Origin: Cladorhizidae sp. MBARI D1340-BT2 | Taxonomy: Eukaryota; Porifera; Demospongiae; Poecilosclerida; Cladorhizidae | Direction: 5' to 3' | DNA: 64,000 nucleotides | NCBI GenBank assembly: GCA_028752905.1 | Contig: JAQNBH010000003.1 | Coordinates: 35,757,472-35,821,471 of the forward strand | Shown here: positions 15,551 through 31,264 of the stretch, piece by piece | Position numbering within the stretch: the stretch's first letter is position 1 | Layout: every line of letters begins with the position of its first letter | Position numbers and translations under genes: made by a program | Notes under the pieces: model-generated | Told to the model about the DNA's origin: nothing | What the model saw: the letters and a program-made list of their open reading frames with translations, nothing else | The model's database searches: none

Positions 15551-16559
15551 TTATTTCTGATGAAGGCTAGAGCACCTAGAAATTATTCCTGATGAAGGAT
15601 GGAGCATCTAGTCATTATTCCTGGTGAAGGCTAGAGCATCTAGTCATTATTCCTGATGAAGGCTAGAGCATCTAGTCATTCTTCCTGATTAAGGCTAGAG
15701 CACCTAGTCATTATTCCTGATGAAGGCTAGAGCACCTATTCATTATTCCTGATGAAGGCTAGAGCATCTAATCATTATTCCTGATGAAGGCTACTAGTCA
15801 TTATTCCTGATGAAGGCTAGAGCATCTAGTCATTATTCCTGGTTAAACTAGTGCATCTAGTCATTATTCCTGGTGAAGGCTAGAGCATCTAGTCATTATT
15901 CCTGATGAAGGCTAGAGCATCTAGTCATTATTCCTGATGACTAGAGCATCTAGTCATTATTCCTGATGAAGGCTAGAGCATCTAGTCATTATTCCTGATG
16001 ACTAGAGCATCTAGTCATTATTCCTGGTGAAACTAGAGCATATAGTCATTATTCCTGGTGAAGGCTAGAGCATCTAGTCATTATTCCTGATGAAGGCTAG
16101 AGCATCTAGTCATTCTTCCTGATGAAGGCTAATCATTATTCCGGCTAGAGCCCTAGTCATTATTCCTGATGAAGGCTAGAGCATCTAGTCATTATTCCTG
16201 ATAGTTATTATTGCTGGAGCATCTAGTCATTATTCCTGATGAAGGCTAGAGCATCTAGTCATTATTCCTGATAGTCATTATTGCTGGACCATCTAGTCAT
16301 TGTTCCTGATTAAGGCTTGAGCATCTAGTCGTTATTCCTGATGAAGGCTAGAGCATCTAGTCATTATTCCTGATGAAGGCTAGAGCATCTAGTCATTATT
16401 GCTGATGAAGGCTAGAGCATCTAGTCATTATTCCTGATGAAGGCTAGAGCATCTAGTCATTATTCCTGATGAAGGCTAGAGCATCTAGTCATTATTCCTG
16501 ATGAAGGCTAGAGCATCTAGTCATTATTCCTGGTAAAACTAGAGAATCTAGTCATTATT

Positions 16560-19500
16560 CCTGGTGAAGGCTAGAGCATCTAGTCATTATTACTGATGAA
16601 GTCTAGAGCATCTAGTCATTCTTCCTGATGAAGGCTAGAGTACCTAATCATTATTCCGGCTAGAGCACCTAGTCATTATTCCTGATGAAGGCTAGAGCAT
16701 CTAGTCATTATTCCTGATGACTAGAGCATCTAGTCATTATTCCTGATGAAGGCTAGAGCATCTAGTCATTATTCCTGATGACTAGAGCATCTAGTCATTA
16801 TTCTGGTGAAACTAGAGCATCTAGTCATTATTCCTGGTGAAGGCTAGAGCATCTAGTCATTATTCCTGATGAAGGCTAGAGCATCTAGTCATTCTTCCTG
16901 ATGAAGGCTAGAGTACCTAATCATTATTCCAGCTAGAGCACCTAGTCATTATTCCTGATGAAGGCTAGAGCATCTAGTCATTATTCCTGATAGTCATTTA
17001 TTGCTGGAGAATCTAGTCATTATTCCAGATGAAGACTACAGCACCTTGTCATTATTCCTGATGAAGGCTAGAGCATCTAATCATTATTCCTGATGAAGGC
17101 TACTAGTCATTATTCCTGATGAAGGCTAGAGCATCTGGTCATTATTCCTGATGAAGGCTAGAGCATCTAGTAATTATTCCTGATGAAGGCTAGAGCATCT
17201 AGTCATTATTCCTGATGAAGGCTAGAGCATTTAGTCATTATTCCTGATGAAGGCTAGAGTATCTATTCATTATTCCTGGTGAAGACTAGAGCATCTAGTC
17301 ATTTTTCCTGGTGAAGGCTAGAGCATCTAGTCATTATTCCTGATGAAGAATAGTCATTATTCCTGATGAAGGCTAGAACATCTAGTCATGATTCCTGTTC
17401 ATGATCAAGGCTACAGCATCTAGTCATTATTCCTGATGAAGGCTAGAACACCTAGAAATTATTCGTGATGAAGGATGGAGCATCTAGTCATTATTCCTGG
17501 TGAAGGCTATAGCATCTAGTCATTATTCCTGATGAAGGCTAGAGCATCTAGTCATTCTTCCTGATTAAGGCTAGAGTACCTAGTCATTATTCCTGATGAA
17601 GGCTAGAGCACCTATTCATTATTCCTGATGAAGGCTAGAGCATCTAATCATTATTCCTGATAAAGGCTACTAGTCATTATTCCTGATGAAGGCTAGAGCT
17701 TCTAGTCATTATTCCTGGTGAAACTAGAGCATCTAGTCATTATTCCTGCTGAAGGCTAGAGCATCTAGTCATTATTCCTGATGAAGGCTAGAGCATCTAG
17801 TCATTCTTCCTGATGAAGGCTAGAGTACCTAATCATTATTCCGGCTAGAGCACCTAGTCATTATTCCTGATGAAGGCTAGAGCATCTAGTCATTATTCCT
17901 GATGAAGGCTAGAGCATCTAGTCATTATTCCTGATGAACGCTAGAGCATCTAGTCATTATTCCTGGTAAAACTAGCGCATTTAGTCATTATTCCTGGCGA
18001 AGGCTAGAGCATCTAGTCATTATTCCTGATGATGGCTAGAGCATCTAGTCATTCTTCCGGATGAAGGCTATAGTACCTAATCATTATTCCGGCTAGAGCA
18101 CCTAGTCATTATTCCTGATGAAGGCTAGAGCATCTAGTCATTATTCCTGATGACTAGAGCATCTAGTCATTATTCCTGATGAAGGCTAGAGGATCTAGTC
18201 ATTATACCTGATGACTAGAGCATCTAGTCATTATTCCTTGTGAAACTAGAGCATCTAGTCATTATTCCTGGTGAAGGCTAGAGCATCTAGTCATTATTCC
18301 TGATGAAGGCTAGAGCATCTAGTCATTCTTCCTGATGAAGGCTAGAATACCTAATCATTATTCCGGCTAGAGCACCTAGTCATTATTCCTGATGAAGGCT
18401 AGAGCATCTAGTCATTATTCCTGATAGTCATTATTGCTGTAGCATCTAGTCATTATTCCTGATGAAGGCTAGAGCACCTAGTCATTATTCCTGATGAAGG
18501 CTAGAGCATCTAATCATTATTCCTGATGAAGGCTACTAGTCATTATTCCTGATGAAGGCTAGAGCATCTGGTCATTATTCCTGATGAAGGCTAGAGCATC
18601 TAGTCATTATTCCTAATGAAGGCTAGAGCATCTAGTCATTATTCCTGATGAAGGCTAGAGCATTTAGTCATTATTCCTGATGAAGGCTAGAGCATCTAGT
18701 CATTATTCCTGGTGAAGACTAGAGCATCTAGTCATTATTCCTGGTGAAGGCTAGAGCATCTAGTCATTATTCCTGATGATGAATAGTCATTATTCCTGAT
18801 GAAGGCTAGAGCATCTAGTCATGATTCCTGTTCATGATGAAGGCTACAGCATCTAGTCATTATTCCTGATGAAGGCTAGAGCACCTAGAAATTATTCCTG
18901 ATGAAGGATGGAGCATCTAGTCATTATTCCTGGTGAAGGCTAGAGCATCTAGTCATTATTCCTGATGAAGGCTAGAGCATCTAGTCATTCTTCCTGATTA
19001 AGGCTAGAGCACCTAGTCATTATTCCTGATGAAGGCTAGAGCACCTATTCATTATTCCTGATGAAGGCTAGAGCATCTAATCATTATTCCTGATGAAGGC
19101 TACTAGTCATTATTCCTGATGAAGGCTAGAGCATCTAGTCATTATTCCTGGTTAAACTAGAGCATCTAGTCATTATTCCTGGTGAAGGCTAGAGCATCTA
19201 GTCATTATTCCTGATGAAGGCTAGAGCATCTAGTCATTATTCCTGATGACTAGAGCATCTAGTCATTATTCCTGATGAAGGCTAGAGCATCTAGTCATTA
19301 TTCCTGATGACTAGAGCATCTAGTCATTATTCCTGGTGAAACTAGAGCATCTAGTCATTATTCCTGGTGAAGGCTAGAGCATCTAGTCATTATTCCTGAT
19401 GAAGGCTAGAGCATCTAGTCATTCTTCCTGATGAAGGCTAGAGTACCTAATCATTATTCCGGCTAGAGCCCTTGTCATTATTCCTGATGAAGGCTAGAGC

Positions 19501-21100
19501 ATCTAGTCATTATTCCTGATAGTTATTATTGCTGGAGCATCTAGTCATTATTCCTGATGAAGGCTAGAGCATCTAGTCATTATTCCTGATAGTCATTATT
19601 GCTGGACCATCTAGTTATTGTTCCTGATTAAGGCTTGAGCAGCTAGTCGTTATTCCTGATGAAGGCTAGAGCATCTAGTCATTATTCCTGATGAAGGCTA
19701 GAGCATCTAGTCATTATTGCTGATGAAGGCTAGAGCATCTAGTCATTATTCCTGATGAAGGCTAGAGCATCTAGTCATTATTCCTGATGAAGGCTAGAGC
19801 ATCTAGTCATTATTCCTGATGAAGGCTAGAGCATCTAGTCATTATTCCTGGTAAAACTAGATAATCTGGTCATTATTCCTGGTGAAGGCTAGAGCATCTA
19901 GTCATTATTACTGATGAAGTCTAGAGCATCTAGTCATTCTTCCTGATGAAGGCTAGAGTACCTAATCATTATTCCGGCTAGAGCACCTAGTCATTATTCC
20001 TGATGAAGGCTAGAGCATCTAGTCATTATTCCTGATGACTAGAGCATCTAGTCATTATTCCTGATGAAGGCTAGAGCATCTAGTCATTATTCCTGATGAC
20101 TAGAGCATCTAACCATTATTCTGGTGAAACTAGAGCATCTAGTCATTATTCCTGGTGAAGGCTAGAGCATCTAGTCATTATTCCTGATGAAGGCTAGAGC
20201 ATCTAGTCATTCTTCCTGATGAAGGCTAGAGTACCTAATCATTATTCCAGCTAGAGCACCTAGTCATTATTCCTGATGAAGGCTAGAGCATCTAGTCATT
20301 ATTCCTGATAGTCATTTATTGCTGGAGAATCTAGTCATTATTCCTGATGAAGACTAGAGCACCTTGTCATTATTCCTGATGAAGGCTAGAGCATCTAATC
20401 ATTATTCCTGATGAAGGCTACTAGTCATTATTCCTGATGAAGGCTAGAGCATCTGGTCATTATTCCTGATGAAGGCTAGAGCATCTAGTAATTATTCCTG
20501 ATGAAGGCTAGAGCATCTAGTCATTATTCGTGATGAAGGCTAGAGCATTTAGTCTTTATTCCTGATGAAGGCTAGAGCATCTATTCATTATTCCTGGTGA
20601 AGACTAGAGCATCTAGTCATTTTTCCTGGTGAAGGCTAGAGCATCTAGTCATTATTCCTGATGAAGAATAGTCATTATTCCTGATGAAGGCTAGAGCATC
20701 TAGTCATGATTCCTGTTCATGATGAAGGCTACAGCATCTAGTCATTATTCCTGATGAAGGCTAGAACACCTAGAAATTATTCCTGATGAAGGATGGAGCA
20801 TCTAGTCATTATTCCTGGTGAAGGCTAGAGCATCTAGTCATTATTCCTGATGAAGGCTAGAGCTTCTAGTCATTCTTCCTGATTAAGGCTAGAGCACCTA
20901 GTCATTATTCCTGATGAAGGCTAGAGCACCTATTCATTATTCCTGATGAAGGCTAGAGCATCTAATCATTATTCCTGATAAAGGCTACTAGTCATTATTC
21001 CTGATGAAGGCTAGAGCTTCTAGTCATTATTCCTGGTGAAACTAGAGCATCTAGTCATTATTCCTGGTGAAGGCTAGAGCATCTAGTCATTATTCCTGAT
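16560..21100. repeat. Higher-order duplication, offset about 3318 bp
   Basis: The rare variant GTCATTTATTGCTGGAGAATC occurs at 16993 and 20311. It is followed in both places by the same series of variants (ACCTTGTC, CTACTAGTC, GCATCTGGTC, TAGTAATT). Confidence 0.8.
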
Positions 21101-24100
21101 GAAGGCTAGAGCACCTAGAAATTATTCCTGATGAAGGATGGAGCATCTAGTCATTATTCCTGATAAAGGCTAGAGCATCTAGTCATTATTCCTGATGACT
21201 AGAGCATTTAGTCATTATTCCTGATGAAGGCTAGAGCATGTAGTCATTATTCCTGATGACTAGAGCATCTAGTCATTATACCTGGTGAAGGCTAGAGCAA
21301 CTAGTCATTATTCCTGATGAAGGCTAGAGCATCTAGTCATTCTTCCTGATGAAGGCTAGAGTACCTAATCATTATTCCGGCTAGAGCACCTAGTCATTAT
21401 TCCTGATGAAGGCTAGAGCATCTAGTCATTATTCCTGATAGTCATTATTGCTGGAGCATCTAGTCATTATTCCTGATGAAGGCTAGAGCATCTAATCATT
21501 ATTCCTGATAGTCATTATTGCTGGAGCATTTAGTCATTGTTCCTAATTAAGGCTTGAGCATCTAGTCATTATTCCTGATGAAGGCTAGAGCATCTAGTCA
21601 TTATTCCTGATGAAGGCTAGAGCATCTAGTCATTATTGCTGATGAAGGCTAGAGCATCTAGTCATTATTCCTGATGAAGGCTAGAGCATCTAGTCATTAT
21701 TCCTGATGAAGGCTAGAGCATCTAGTCATTATTCCTGGTAAAACTAGAGCATCTAGTCATTATTCCTGGTGAAGGCTAGAGCATCTAGTCATTATTCCTG
21801 ATGAAGCCTAGAGCATCTAGTCATTCTTCCTGATGAAGGCTAGAGTACCTAATCATTATTCCGGCTAGAGCACCTAGTCATTATTCCTGATGAAGGCTAG
21901 AGCATCTAGTCATTATTCCTGATGACTAGAGCATCTAGTCATTATTCCTGATGAAGGCTAGAGCATCTAGTCATTATTCCTGATGACTAGAGCATCTAGT
22001 CATTATTTCTGGTGAAACAAGAGCATTTAGTCATTATTGCTGGTGAAGGCTAGAGCATCTAGTCATTATTCCTGATGAAGGCTAGAGCACCTAGAAATTA
22101 TTCCTGATGAAGGATGGAGCATCTAGTCATTATTCCTGATGAAGGCTTGAGCATCTAGTCATTCTTCCTGATTAAGGCTAGAGCACCTAGTCATTATTCC
22201 TGATGAAGGCTAGAGCACCTATTCATTATTCCTGATGAAGGCTAGAGCATCTAATCATTATTCCTGATGAAGGCTACTAGTCATTATTCCTGATGAAGGC
22301 TAGAGCATCTAGTCATTATTCCTGATGAAACTAGAGCATCTAGTCATTATTCCTGGTGAAGGCTAGAGCATCTAGTCATTATTCCTGATGAAGGCTAGAG
22401 CATCTAGTCATTATTCCTGATGATTAGAGCATCTAGTCATTATTCCTGATGAAGGCTAGAGCATCTAGTCATTATTCCTGATGACTAGAGCATCTAGTCA
22501 TTATTCCTGATGAAGGCTAGAGCATCTAGTCATTATTCCTGATGACTAGAGCATCTAGTCATTATTCCTGGTGAAACTAGAGCATTTAGTCATTATTGCT
22601 GGTGAAGGCTAGAGCATCTAGTCATTATTCCTGATGAAGGCTAGAGCACCTAGAAATTATTCCTGATGAAGGATGGAGCATCTAGTCATTATTCCTGATG
22701 AAGGCTAGAGCATCTAGTCATTCTTCCTGATTAAGGCTAGAGCACCTAGTCATTATTCCTGATGAAGGCTAGAGCACCTATTCATTATTCCTGATGAAGG
22801 CTAGAGCATCTAATCATTATTCCTGATGAAGGCTACTAGTCATTATTCCTGATGAAGGCTAGAGCATCTAGTCATTATTCCTGATGAAACTAGAGCATCT
22901 AGTCAAAGGCTAGAGCATCTAGTCATTATTCCTGATGAAGGCTAGAGCATCTAGTCATTATTCCTGATGACTAGAGCATCTAGTCATTATTCCTGATGAA
23001 GGCTAGAGCATCTAGTCATTATTCCTGATGACTAGAGCATCTAGTCATTATTCCTGATGAAGGCTAGAGCATCTAGTCATTATTCCTGATGACTAGAGCA
23101 TCTAGTCATTATTCCTGGTGAAACTAGAGCATTTAGTCATTATTGCTGGTGAAGGCTAGAGCATCTAGTCATTATTCCTGATGAAGGCTAGAGCACCTAG
23201 AAATTATTCCTGATGAAGGATGGAGCATCTAGTCATTATTCCTGATGAAGGCTAGAGCATCTAGTCATTCTTCCTGATTAAGGCTAGAGCACCTAGTCAT
23301 TATTCCTGATGAAGGCTAGAGCACCTATTCATTATTCCTGATGAAGGCTAGAGCATCTAATCATTATTCCTGATGAAGGCTACTAGTCATTATTCCTGGT
23401 GAAGGCTAGAGCATCTAGTCATTATTCCTGATGAAGGCTAGAGCATCTAGTCATTATTCCTGATGACTAGAGCATCTAGTCATTATTCCTGATGAAGGCT
23501 AGAGCATCTAGTCATTATTCCTGATGACTAGAGCATCTAGTCATTATTCCTGATGAAGGCTAGAGCATCTAGTCATTATTCCTGATGACTAGAGCATCTA
23601 GTCATTATTCCTGGTGAAACTAGAGCATCTAGTCATTATTCCTGGTGAAGGCTAGAGCATCTAGTCATTATTCCTGATGAAGGCTAGAGCATCTAGTCAT
23701 TCTTCCTGATGAAGGCTAGAGTACCTAATCATTATTCCGGCTATAGCACCTAGTCATTATTCCTGATGAAGGCTAGAGCATCAGTCATTATTCCTGATAG
23801 TCATTATTGCTGGAGCATCTAGTCATTATTCCTGATGAAGGCTAGAGCATCTAGTCATTATTCCTGATAGTCATTATTGCTGGAGCATCTAGTCATTGTT
23901 CCTGATTAAGGCTTGAGCATCTAGTCATTATTCCTGATGAAGGCTAGAGCATCTAGTCATTATTCCTGATGAAGGCTAGAGCATCTAGTCATTATTCCTG
24001 ATGAAGGCTAGAGGATCTAGTCATTATTGCTGATGAAGGCTAGAGCATCTAGTCATTGTTCCTGATTAAGGCTTGAGCATCTAGTCATTATTGCTGATGA

Positions 24101-27100
24101 AGGCTAGAGCATCTAGTCATTATTCCTGATGAAGGCTAGAGCATCTAGTCATTATTCCTGATGAAGGCTAGAGCATTTAGTCATTATTGCTGATGAAGGC
24201 TAGAGCATCTAGTCATTATTCCTGGTAAAACTAGAGCATCTAGTCATTATTCCTGGTGAAGGCTAGAGCATCTAGTCATTATTCCTGATGGCTAGAGAAT
24301 CTAGTCATTATTCCTGGTGAAACTAGAGCATCTAGTCATTATTCCTGGTGAAGGCTAGAGCATCTAGTCATTATTCCTGGTGAAGGCTAGAGCATCTAGT
24401 CATTATTCCTGATGAAGGCTAGAGCATCTAGTCATTCTTCCTGATGAAGGCTAGAGTACCTAATCATTATTCCAGCTAGAGCACCTAGTCATTATTCCTG
24501 ATGAAGGCTAGAGCATCTAGTCATTATTCCTGGTGAAGACTAGAGCATCTAGTCATTATTCCTGGTGAAGGCTAGAGCATCTAGTCATTATTCCTGATGA
24601 AGAATAGTCATTATTCCTGATGAAGGCTAGAGCATCTAGTCATGATTCCTGTTCATGATGAAGGCTACAGCATCTAGTCATTATTCCTGATGAAGGCTAG
24701 AGCACCTAGAAATTATTCCTGATGAAGGATGGAGCATCTAGTCATTATTCCTGATAAAGGCTAGAGCATCTAGTCATTATTCCTGATGACTAGAGCATTT
24801 AGTCATTATTCCTGATGAAGGCTAGAGCATGTAGTCATTATTCCTGATGACTAGAGCATCTAGTCATTATTCCTGGTGAAGGCTAGAGCATCTAGTCATT
24901 ATTCCTGATGAAGGCTAGAGCATCTAGTCATTCTTCCTGATGAAGGCTAGAGTACCTAATCATTATTCCGGCTAGAGCACCTAGTCATTATTCCTGATGA
25001 AGGCTAGAGCATCTAGTCATTATTCCTGATAGTCATTATTGCTGGAGCATCTAGTCATTATTCCTGATGAAGGCTAGAGCATCTAGTCATTATTCCTGAT
25101 AGTCATTATTGCTGGAGCATTTAGTCATTGTTCCTAATTAAGGCTTGAGCATCTAGTCATTATTCCTGGTGAAGGCTAGAGCATCTAGTCATTATTCCTG
25201 ATGAAGGCTAGAGCATCTAGTCATTATTCCTGATGAAGGCTAGAGCATCTAGTCATTATTGCTGATGAAGGCTAGAGCATCTAGTCATTATTCCTGATGA
25301 AGGCTAGAGCATCTAGTCATTATTCCTGATGAAGGCTAGAGCATCTAGTCATTATTCCTGGTAAAACTAGAGCATCTAGTCATTATTCCTGGTGAAGGCT
25401 AGAGCATCTAGTCATTATTCCTGATGAAGCCTAGAGCATCTAGTCATTCTTCCTGATGAAGGCTAGAGTACCTAATCATTATTCCGGCTAGAGCACCTAG
25501 TCATTATTCCTGATGAAGGCTAGAGCATCTAGTCATTATTCCTGATGACTAGAGCATCTAGTCATTATTCCTGATGAAGGCTAGAGCATCTAGTCATTAT
25601 TCCTGATGACTAGAGCATCTAGTCATTATTCCTGGTGAAACTAGAGCATTTAGTCATTATTGCTGGTGAAGGCTAGAGCATCTAGTCATTATTCCTGATG
25701 AAGGCTAGAGCACCTAGAAATTATTCCTGATGAAGGATGGAGCATCTAGTCATTATTCCTGATGAAGGCTAGAGCATCTAGTCATTCTTCCTGGTTAAGG
25801 CTAGAGCACCTAGTCATTATTCCTGATGAAGGCTAGAGCACCTGTTCTTTATTCCTGATGAAGGCTAGAGCATCTAATCATTATTCCTGATGAAGGCTAC
25901 TAGTCATTATTCCTGATGAAGGCTAGAGCATCTAGTCATTATTCCTGATGAAACTAGAGCATCTAGTCATTATTCCTGGTGAAGGCTAGAGCATCTAGTC
26001 ATTATTCCTGATGAAGGCTAGAGCATCTAGTCATTATTCCTGATGACTAGAGCATCTAGTCATTATTCCTGATGAAGGCTAGAGCATCTAGTCATTATTC
26101 CTGATGACTAGAGCATCTAGTCATTATTCCTGATGAAGGCTAGAGCATCTAGTCATTATTCCTGATGACTAGAGCATCTAGTCATTATTCCTGGTGAAAC
26201 TAGAGCATTTAGTCATTATTGCTGGTGAAGGCTAGAGCATCTAGTCATTATTCCTGATGAAGGCTAGAGCACCTAGAAATTATTCCTGATGAAGGATGGA
26301 GCATCTAGTCATTATTCCTGATGAAGGCTAGAGCATCTAGTCATTCTTCCTGATTAAGGCTAGAGCACCTAGTCATTATTCCTGATGAAGGCTAGAGCAC
26401 CTATTCATTATTCCTGATGAAGGCTAGAGCATCTAATCATTATTCCTGATGAAGGCTACTAGTCATTATTCCTGATGAAGGCTAGAGCATCTAGTCATTA
26501 TTCCTGATGAAACTAGAGCATCTAGTCATTATTCCTGGTGAAGGCTAGAGCATCTAGTCATTATTCCTGATGAAGGCTAGAGCATCTAGTCATTATTCCT
26601 GATGACTAGAGCATCTAGTCATTATTCCTGATGAAGGCTAGAGCATCTAGTCATTATTCCTGATGACTAGAGCATCTAGTCATTATTCCTGATGAAGGCT
26701 AGAGCATCTAGTCATTATTCCTGATGACTAGAGCATCTAGTCATTATTCCTGGTGAAACTAGAGCATTTAGTCATTATTGCTGGTGAAGGCTAGAGCATC
26801 TAGTCATTATTCCTGATGAAGGCTAGAGCACCTAGAAATTATTCCTGATGAAGGATGGAGCATCTAGTCATTATTCCTGATGAAGGCTAGAGCATCTAGT
26901 CATTCTTCCTGATTAAGGCTAGAGCACCTAGTCATTATTCCTGATGAAGGCTAGAGCACCTATTCATTATTCCTGATGAAGGCTAGAGCATCTAATCATT
27001 ATTCCTGATGAAGGCTACTAGTCATTATTCCTGATGAAGGGTAGAGCATCTAGTCATTATTCCTGATGAAACTAGAGCATCTAGTCATTATTCCTGGTGA

Positions 27101-27400
27101 AGGCTAGAGCATCTAGTCATTATTCCTGATGAAGGCTAGAGCATCTAGTCATTATTCCTGATGACTAGAGCATCTAGTCATTATTCCTGATGAAGGCTAG
27201 AGCATCTAGTCATTATTCCTGATGACTAGAGCATCTAGTCATTATTCCTGATGAAGGCTAGAGCATCTAGTCATTATTCCTGATGACTAGAGCATCTAGT
27301 CATTATTCCTGGTGAAACTAGAGCATCTAGTCATTATTCCTGGTGAAGGCTAGAGCATCTAGTCATTATTCCTGATGAAGGCTAGAGCATCTAGTCATTC
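21100..27400. repeat. Higher-order 559-bp repeats within a 3.6-kb duplication
   Basis: The marker AGGATGGAGC recurs at 22111, 22670 and 23217, and again at 25734, 26293 and 26852, giving periods of 559, 547, 559 and 559 bp. The two groups are related by an offset of about 3.6 kb (CTGATAAAGG at about 21160 and 24751). The 547-bp interval shows a small internal deletion. Confidence 0.8.
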
Positions 27401-30400
27401 TTCCTGATGAAGGCTAGAGTACCTATTCATTATTCCGGCTAGAGCACCTAGTCATTATTCCTGATGAAGGCTAGAGCATCTAGTCATTATTCCTGATAGT
27501 CATTATTGCTGGAGCATCTAGTCATTATTCCTGATGAAGGCTAGAGCATCTAGTCATTATTCCTGATAGTCATTATTGCTGGAGCATCTAGTCATTGTTC
27601 CTGATTAAGGCTTGAGCATCTAGTCATTATTCCTGATGAAGGCTAGAGCATCTAGTCATTATTCCTGATGAAGGCTAGAGCATCTAGTCATTATTCCTGA
27701 TGAAGGCTAGAGCATCTAGTCATTATTGCTGATGAAGGCTAGAGCATCTAGTCATTATTCCTGATGAAGGCTATAGCATCTAGTCATTATTCCTGATGAA
27801 GGCTATAGCATCTAGTCATTATTCCTGATGAAGGCTAGAGCATCTAGTCATTATTCCTGGTAAAACTAGAGCATCTAGTCATTATTCCTGGTGAAGGCTA
27901 GAGCATCTAGTCATTATTCCTGATGAAGCCTAGAGCATCTAGTCATTCTTCCTGATGAAGGCTAGAGTACCTAATCATTATTCCGGCTAGAGCACCTAGT
28001 CATTATTCCTGATGAAGGCTAGAGCATCTAGTCATTATTCCTGATGACTAGAGTATCTAGTCATTATTCCTGATGAAGGCTAGAGCATCTAGTCATTATT
28101 CCTGATGACTAGAGCATCTAGTCATTATTCCTGGTGAAACTAGAGCATTTAGTCATTATTGCTGGTGAAGGATAGAGCATCTAGTCATTATTCCTGATGA
28201 AGGCTAGAGCATCTAGTCATTCTTCCTGATGAAACCTAATCATTATTCCGACTAGAGCACCTAGTCATTATTCCTGATGAAGTCTAGAGCATCTAGTCAT
28301 TATTCCTGATAGTCATTATTATTGGAGCATCTAGTCATTATTCCTGATGAAGGCTAGAGCACCTAGTCATTATTCCTGATGAAGGCTAGAGCATCTAATC
28401 ATTATTCCTGATGAAGGCTACTAGTCATTATTCCTGATGAAGGCTAGAGCATCTGGTCATTATTCCTGATGAAGGCTAGAGCATCTAGTCATTATTCCTG
28501 ATGAAGGCTAGAGCATCTAGTCATTATTCCTGATGAAGGCTAGAGCATTTAGTCATTATTCCTGATGAAGGCTAGAGCATCTAGTCATTATTCCTGGTGA
28601 AGACTAGAGCATATAGTCATTAATCCTGGTGAAGGCTAGAGCATCTAGTCATTATTCCTGATGAAGAATAGTCATTATTCCTGATGAAGGCTAGAGCATC
28701 TAGTCATGATTCCTGTTCATGATGAAGGCTACAGCATCTAGTCATTATTCCTGATGAAGGCTAGAGCACCTAGAAATTATTCCTGATGAAGGATGGAGCA
28801 TCTAGTCATTATTCCTGGTGAAGGCTAGAGCATCTAGTCATTATTCCTGATGAAGGCTAGAGCATGTAGTTCCTGATTATGGCTAGAGCACCTAGTCATT
28901 ATTCCTGATGAAGGCTAGAGCACCTATTCATTATTCCTGATGAAGGCTAGAGCATCAAATCATTATTCCTGATGAAGGCTATTCCTGATGAAGGCTAGAG
29001 CATCTAGTCATTATTCCGTTATAAAGGCTAGAGCATCTAGTCATTCTTCCTGATTAAGGCTAGAGCACCCAGTCATTATTCCTGATAAAGGCTAGAGCAC
29101 CTAGTCATTATTCCTGATGAAGGCTGGAGCATCTAGTCAATATTCATGATGAAGGCTAGAGAATCTAGTCATTATTCCTGATGAAGGCTAGACCATCTAG
29201 TCATTATTCCTGATGAAGGCTAGAGCATCTAGTCATTATTCCTGATAGTCATTATTGCTGGAGCATCTAGTCATTATTCCATGTGAAGGCTAGAGCATCT
29301 AGTCATTATTCCTGATGATGGCTAGAGCATCTAGTCATTATTCCTGATGAAGTCTACAGCATCTAGTCGTTATTCCTGATGAAGGCTACAGCATCTAGTC
29401 ATTATTCCTGATGAAGGCTAGAGCATCTAGTCATTATTCCTGATGAAGGCTATAGCACCTAGTCATTATTCCTTATGAAGGCTAGAGCATCTAGTCATTA
29501 TTCCTGATGAAGGCTAGAGCACCTAGTCATTATTCCTGATGAAGGCTGGAGCATCAGTCAATATTCCTGATGAAGGCTAGAGCATCTAGTCATTATTCCT
29601 GATGACTAGAGCATCTAGTCATTATTCCTGATTGGCATTATTCCTGATGAAGGCTGGAGCATCTAGTCATTATTCCTGATGAGGGCTAGAGCATTTAGTC
29701 ATTATTCCTGATGAAGGCTAGAACATCTAGTCATTATTCCTCGATGAAGGCTAGAGCATCTAGTCATTATTCCTGATGAAGGTCAGAGGATCTAGTCATT
29801 ATTCCTGATGAAGGCTAGAGCATCTAGTCATTATTCCTGATGAAGGCTATAGCATCTAGTCATTATTCCTGATGAAGGCTAGTCATTATTCCTGATGAAG
29901 GCTAGAGCATCTAGTCATTATTCCTGATGAAGGCTAGTCATTATTCCTGATGAAGGCTGGAGTATCTAGTATTATTCCTGATGAAGGCTAGAGCATCTAG
30001 TCATTATTCCTGATGAAAGCTAGAGGCATCTAATCATTATTCCTGATGAAGGCTACTAGTCATTATTGCTAGAGCATCTAGTCATTATTCCTGATGAAGG
30101 CTAGAGCATCTAATCATTATTACTGATGAAGGCTACTAGTCATTATTCCTGATGAAGGCTGGTCATTATTCCTGATGAAGGCTAGAGCATCTAGTCATTA
30201 TTCCTGATGAAGGCTAGAGCATCTAGTCATTATTCCTGATGAAGGCTAGAGCATTTAGTCATTATTCCTGATGAAGGCGAGAGCATATAGTCATTATTCC
30301 TGGTGAAGGCTAGAGCATCTAGTCATTATTCCTGGTGAAGGCTAGAGCACCTAGACATTATTCCTGATGAAGGCTAGAGCATCTAGTCATGATTCCTGTT

Positions 30401-31264
30401 CCTGAATAAGGCTACAGCATCTAGTCATTATTCCTGATGAAGGCTAGACATTATTCCTGATGAAGGCTGGAGCATCTAGTCATTATTCCTGATTAAGGCT
30501 AGAGCATCTAGTCATTATTCCTGATGACTAGAACATCTAGTCATTATTCCTGATGAAGGCTAGAGCATCTATTCATTAGTCCTGATGACTAGAGCATCTA
30601 GTGATTATTCCTGATGAAGGCTGGAGCATCTAGTATTATTCCTGATGAAGGCTAGAGCATTTAGTCATTATTCCTGATGAAGGCTAGAGCATCTAATCAT
30701 TATTCCTTGATGAAGGCTAGAGCATCTAGTCATTATTCCTGATGAAGGTCAGATCATCTAGTCATTATTCCTGATGAAGCCTAGAGCATCTAGTCATTAT
30801 TCCTGATGAAGGCTAGAGCATCTAGTCATTATTCCTGATGAAGGCTAGAGCATCTAGTCATTATTCCTGATGAAGGCTGGAGTATCTAGTCATTATTCCT
30901 AATGAAGGCTAATAGTCATTATTCCTGATGAAGGCTAGACATTATTCCTGATGAAAGCTAGAGCATCTAATCATTATTCCTGATGAAGGTTACTAGTCAT
31001 TATTCCTGATGAAGGCTAGAGCGTCTAGTCATTGTTCCTGATGAAGGCTAGAGCATCTAGTCATTATTCCTAATGAAGGCTAGAGCATCTAGTCATTGTT
31101 CCTGATTAAGGCTAGAGCATCTAGTCATTATTCCTGATGAAGGCTAGAGCATCTAGTCATTATTCCTGATGAAGGCTAGAGCATCTAGTCATTATTGCTG
31201 ATGAAGGCTAGAGCGTCTAGTCATTATTCCTGATGAAGGCTAGAGCATCTAGTCATTATTCCTG

